Below are positions 59,940 to 64,000 of a stretch of DNA of 64,000 nucleotides, piece after piece. Positions within the stretch are counted from its first letter, which is position 1. The number at the start of each line of letters is the position of its first letter. The stretch covers positions 2,108,001-2,172,000 of the forward strand of contig JBHGNT010000020.1 of NCBI GenBank assembly GCA_043228905.1, written 5' to 3'. The translations under genes and the position numbers were made by a program. The notes beneath the pieces are model-generated. The model was not told where the DNA came from. It did no database searches and was given only the letters and a program-made list of their open reading frames with translations. The DNA is from Azolla caroliniana (taxonomy: Eukaryota > Polypodiophyta).

Positions 59940-60549
59940 CTCTGCGTCGAGGTCGGAGAGCGTTGGCGAGGTTTGATGGTGGGGAGAGTGTGAGAGAGAA
60001 AGTTTTCAAGGAGGGGGTTCTCTGTGTGCGAGCTCTCTACGATTGATCTTCACGCGTCTGTCTATGTCTGTTCTCCTTGGTTCGCGATAGGAGAAGGTCT
60101 CGATGTGTGGGGGTTTTTCTCTCTGCATCTTGGCGCCTTTTTTGAGCCTCCGCATGTGCAGGTCGTCTACTATAATAGCATTGCGTGGCATGTGGCGGTG
60201 GTTTAATGTCCTATTCATAGCCCCTCGTACCTTTTCGACGTGCCTCTTTATTCGTTTGCATGGCCGTTTCCACCACTCCTTTCCATGATGTATTTGATTC
60301 GTTCCTTTATTTATTTATTTATTTATTTATTATTATTATTTTTTAAAGTTAATTGTGTGGTTAATTTTTCTCCGGTCTTGTCAGACCCTTACCCGGAACG
60401 CGCACCTTGTCGGCCTCTTGACGGTTTGCCGTCGTTTTGCTCTCCTCGGTTGCCGGCTCGTGCTCCCCCTTACCGGCTTGGTGGTAGCTGTATTCCTCAC
60501 GGGTTGCCGTTGTGGTTGGCCTGCCGGCATCTGATTCGGTGGCGGCCCT
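59940..60549. other. Gap between gypsy integrase and the extra coding region
   Basis: No coding frame of note. It contains a (TTTA)n run at about 60304-60330. It may hold the leader of the downstream ORF (splice acceptor or promoter), but no element is identifiable by eye. Confidence 0.4.
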
Positions 60550-61600
60550 TCATTCAAATGGGTTCTTGGGCATAGGTCCTTTGTATGGTTTTAGTCTAAA
60601 TCCGTTGACCCATTTACCCTGCACGTCGCCAATAAGTGTCCCTAACTGGTAGGATCCACTGAACTCGCGTGTGATCCAGTACGGTCCGGTCCATCTAAAC
60701 CGTAGTTTGCCTGGCATTTTACCCATTCGGGTCTGGAACACTAGTACCGGCTTGCCGATTTTGAAGATCTTTTCATTTCCCTTCCGGTGACGATCTACAA
60801 ACGCTTTCCGTCGCCGTTGTTCCAATTCCAGGTGCATGATGCTCGCCAGTCGGTGTTCTTCTAGTTCACACAGAGCCTTTAACCGAATTGCCTCCGATTC
60901 CTTTTCATTGAGTCGTTCCCGAATCTGAATCCGTAAGCTCGGTATCTGGAACTCGACTGGCATGACTGCCTCTAATCCGAATGCTAACCGGAACGGTGTT
61001 GTTCGGATGCTTGTTTTGTACGCTGTCCGGTAGGCCCAGAGTGCACTATGCAGCTTCGTATCCCAATCCGTCTGGTTTTCGTAGACGATTTTCCGGAGGA
61101 TATTCTGGAGCGTTTTGTTCGTCGACTCAACTAACCCGTTTGCTTGCGGATAGTACGGTGTACTTCGTTTATGTACTACCGCATAGAACGTCGTCAAACT
61201 TTCTACCACCTGTCCAAGAAAGTGCCCTCCTTGGTCGCTTATCAGCTCTATGGGGCATCCGTACCGGCACCAAATGCATTCGTATAAGAATTTCGCCGTT
61301 GACGCCGTGGTGTTGTCTCGTAGGGCTTTCGCTTCCACCCACTTAGTGCAGTAATCCGTCGCGACGATCACGTACTGGTTATCGGTTCTCATTGCGGGTG
61401 GTTTAAATGGTTCTAGTGGTAGGACTGGCTGGTGTGGCATCCGAACTTGTTCTGTTGGCTGACCCATTCGCTGGCATAGATCACACTCTTTCGCGTACCG
61501 GACTGCATCTTTCAATGTCGTCGGCCACCATAGGCCACTTTGTCATATCTTCCTTGCCGTCGCATCTCCGGCATAATGGCCTCCGGCGACTCCGCATTGT
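60550..61600 (-). pseudogene. Gypsy integrase (nearly intact)
   Basis: The 321-codon frame 60550-61515 holds CDLCQRMG (second half of the HHCC finger). The DDE residues lie in 'VIVATDYCTKWVEAKAL', 'ELISDQGGHFLG' and 'YYPQANGLVESTNKTLQNIL', then 'RYRTAYKTS'-like 'WAYRTAYKTSIRTTPFRLAF' follows. A C-terminal domain follows ('FKIGKPVLVFQTRMGKMPGK', 'RWTGPYWITREFSGSYQL'). The His part of the finger lies just upstream in the RT frame ('AQCGVAGGHYAGDATA', one His replaced by Gln) behind a stop at about 61540. The core residues are all present. Confidence 0.92.
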
Positions 61601-61613
61601 GCTTCCCATAGTA

Positions 61614-63860
61614 TTAGCTCCTTCTCGTCGCTGCGCACCGCTCGCGCCATATACCGTCCGCACCTTTGTGGTATAGCGTGTCTTGTAATAAACAGAAGTG
61701 TCGGCTCTGTACCGCCAGGCATTTTCTCTCGTCCCGGTTCATCTCCTCCGGAGGCAATCCGGTACTCAGAAACTGGTGCATATTAGTTAGCCACTTATCT
61801 TCTTGTGCCACCGTTTCATCTGTTGAAGTTTCCGTGGTGATTCGAAAAAGCTCTGCATCCGGAAACTCGTCCGGTACTCCGTCACCCATCTCCCCGGAAT
61901 CTAACCGGCTTAGATAATCTGCTATCGCATGCTGTATGCCGGGTCGGTGGAATATCTTGAATTCGAACTCCTGCAATAGCAAAGTCCACCGGGCCAACTT
62001 ACCGGTAAGTGACGCTTTGGATACTAGGTAGAGGAGTGCCGAATGATCTACATGGAAGGAGAACTTTCTTCCCAATAAATAATGCCTGAATTTTGTTACA
62101 CTGTAGATCATTCCTAAAGCTTCCCTTTCCGTGGTAGAATAATTTCGTTCCGCTTGGGATAGCTTCTGGTTGGCATAGTACACTGGCCGGTACCACCTTG
62201 GCTCGGTAAGCTGCATGAGCGCGTTGCTGATTGCGATGTCGGAGGCGTCCACGAACACATGAAACTCTTTACTCCAATCCGGAGGCTGCGCTACCGGTGC
62301 TTGTGACAATAATACCTTTAGTGCCCGGTACACCTTGTCTTCGATGTCTGTCCATTGGAACAATGTTCGGTGTACTGCCGCATGCAGAGGTATAGCCAGG
62401 TTCGCCAAATATCGGAGCATACGGCTATGCCAACGAATTTGTCCTAAGAAACGGCTCAATGCCTTTGCCGTTGCCGTTGCCGGTGCTTCCAGGATTGCTT
62501 TCACTTTGTCCGGATCTATGTCAATGCCTTCCTTGCTCACAATATGCCCCAGTAGCGTTCCGCTGGACACTCCAAATACACACTTCGCCGGATTCAGGCT
62601 TAGCCGGTACGCCCTACACTTCTCTAGACATAGTCTGAGGTGCTGCAAATGATCTTCTTCTCGGCTATAGACTGTGAAGTCCTCAAGGAACACCTGCATA
62701 AAAGCTGGTATGTATTCGCCAAAGATCTCCATGAGGATCCGTTGGAATGTTGCCGGTGCCGTTTTCAGTCCGAACATCATCACCACGGCAACAAACACTC
62801 CCCATTCGGTGACGAAAGCCGTTTTCTCTTGATCATCAGGGTGCATCCGGATCTGATTATACCCTTTGAATCCGTCTAAGAAACTGTAGACTTCATGGCC
62901 GGCGACAACATCCAAAACTCCATCCGTAAACGGAAGTGGAAATGCATCCGTTACCGTTGCGGCATTGAGCTTCCGGTAGTCGACACAAACTCTAATTTTG
63001 CTGTTCTTCTTCGGTACGACTACGATCGGGCTCAGCCATGTAGATTTCTTTACAGGACGGATGAAGCCAACCCTTAGCAATTTGTCGATTTCCTCCTTGA
63101 CTTTGGCAGTGTAGTTTGGGTTCATCCAGTACCGACGCTATGCTACCGGCTTAGCGTCTTTGCTCAGATGTATCTGGTGCTGATACAACTGAGGATCCAG
63201 CCCTCTCATATCCTTGTAAGTCCAGGCAAATACGTCGCGAAACTCGTTGAGGAGTGTAATTATCGCCGTTTTGTTCTCTGCATTCATTTCTTTGGCGACA
63301 TGCACCGGTTTTGCCTCCTTCGCCGTTCCTAGATTTACCTCTTCTAATTGAGACGCTTTTACGTGCTGTGATACGACCATTTCTCTTTCCAACGCCTCCT
63401 GTGCTTGCTGTAACTCCCGGATTGCTTCTTTATCTGGTTCCGCTTCGGTGCCGTCCGATTGCAGTAAGTAGGGTGATACCGCTTCGGCGACATCAATTTC
63501 GAATAGGGGTACAATCTTCGGGTTCTCCTGCAAGTACTGATCTTCATCTTCGTCTGCTAATCCTTCCAGCATATTGACGCACTCCGCATATAACGGTGTC
63601 AGATCCTTGCCGGTACCCTTCCTTGGTTGTGTTGGTACCCGTACCTTCGCTTTTCCCCGCCGGAACGTAATCATATTCCTCCTCTAGTTCTGCTTGATGT
63701 GTGGCGTCTTTAACCAAGGGCGTCCCAACAATAATGGGTACGCTCCTTGAGCCTGCAACTGGAGAACTACGGCTGAGATTCGGAATGTGTGGCCCCCGAT
63801 GGTTACTTCTAAGTCCCATATTAATCCCATCGTGGTCGCCAAAAACTGTGTTAATCCTAG
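61614..63860 (-). pseudogene. Gypsy protease end, RT and RNase H
   Basis: The frame at 63881-63684 holds a post-active-site protease stretch ('LEVTIGGHTFRISAVVLQLQ', 'LLLGRPWLKTPHIKQN'). 63138-63674 is the linker up to 'EFRDVFAWTYKDMRGLDPQL'. After one stop (about 63136) comes RT-RNase H, 61614-63125: 'KVKEEIDKLLRVGFIRPVKK', 'CVDYRKLNAATVTDAFPLPF', 'FLDGFKGYNQIRMHPDDQEK', 'FGLKTAPATFQRIL', and 'VFLEDFTVYSREEDHLQHL' where F/Y-x-DD is expected. It continues 'LGHIVSKEGIDIDPDKVKAI', then RNase H 'VFVDASDIAISNALMQ', 'NYSTTEREALGMIYSVTKFR', 'FHVDHSALLYL'. The Asp-to-Glu change in the catalytic DD pair should disable this copy. Confidence 0.92.
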
Positions 63861-64000
63861 GGCCGGACAACAGCCTAACACAGGGTGTCCACTTAAGACA
63901 CTTCACCAAAGGGTGGTACGGCATAATGATTTACGACACAACGCTTAATTAGACCTTAATTGGTTACTTAGCAATCCGTAATTAACACGCGTAAGATATA
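63858..64000 (-). repeat. Gypsy LTR, high-coordinate copy (cut by the window end)
   Basis: It matches 56631 onward with few differences (TAGGGCCGGACAACAGCC, CCACTTAAGACACTTCACCA). It joins protease-like coding sequence directly, with no primer site or gag between. Confidence 0.85.

Larger units (their letters stand above)
56631..64000 (-). mobile_element. Ty3/gypsy retrotransposon with an extra 3' coding region, runs off the window
   Basis: Minus-strand order: LTR (63858-64000, incomplete), protease end, RT-RNase H, integrase, non-coding gap, extra coding region (59939 to about 57055), LTR (56631-57029). PR-RT-RH-IN order marks it as Ty3/gypsy. It is inserted just after the primer site of the copia LTR at 56219. 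Only a few stops interrupt pol, so it is younger than its neighbours. Gag and a primer site are not between the high-coordinate LTR and protease. Confidence 0.88.

Noticed and set aside
57049-59976. Plus-strand open frames opposite the gypsy 3' region
   Set aside because: Composition is the complement of the coiled-coil frame (Leu/Ser/Val-rich); no independent evidence of coding.

Overview
This is plant nuclear DNA, most likely from a seed plant. It carries an intron-containing NAC transcription factor gene, an 11-exon gene for the beta subunit of the AP-4 adaptor complex, plant-type Ty1/copia and Ty3/gypsy retrotransposons with iMet-type primer sites, LINEs, and many microsatellites. There is no operon structure, and both host genes use GT-AG introns.

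Layout. 1-2.4 kb: degenerate minus-strand LINE. 4.8-8.8 kb: NAC gene, plus strand, three exons, predicted 430 aa, closest by eye to the SMB/BRN-like group. 11.0-13.5 kb: decayed copia with an opposite-strand solo LTR against it. 13.5-17.5 kb: mostly unrecognisable. 17.8-38.5 kb: AP-4 beta gene, minus strand, 11 exons, 837 aa, apparently intact. Its intron 8 is about 10.9 kb and consists largely of a LINE (ORF1, endonuclease, RT) carrying a copia element with a perfect target-site duplication and two solo LTRs; a hAT-like MITE lies just before it.

38.9-64 kb is a nested transposon block. A minus-strand copia (40-42.2 kb and 55.3-56.2 kb) is split by a 13-kb insert. The insert holds two divergent, decayed, intron-bearing or repeatedly interrupted genes. 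One encodes a ParB-like domain followed by a permuted (beta-type) DNA amino-methyltransferase domain. The other resembles a large transposase-like protein. The second gene was itself hit by a LINE (perfect 18-bp target-site duplication) and by a non-autonomous LTR retrotransposon with 508-bp LTRs. The window ends in a minus-strand gypsy element with an extra coiled-coil coding region downstream of integrase.

The main discovery candidate is the ParB-methyltransferase gene paired head-to-head with the transposase-like gene at 42.2-55.3 kb. ParB-methylase fusions are familiar from phages and bacteria. Here the gene has in-phase spliceosomal introns and looks like cargo or an accessory gene of a plant mobile element. 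All exon limits were derived by reading; none is backed by transcript data.
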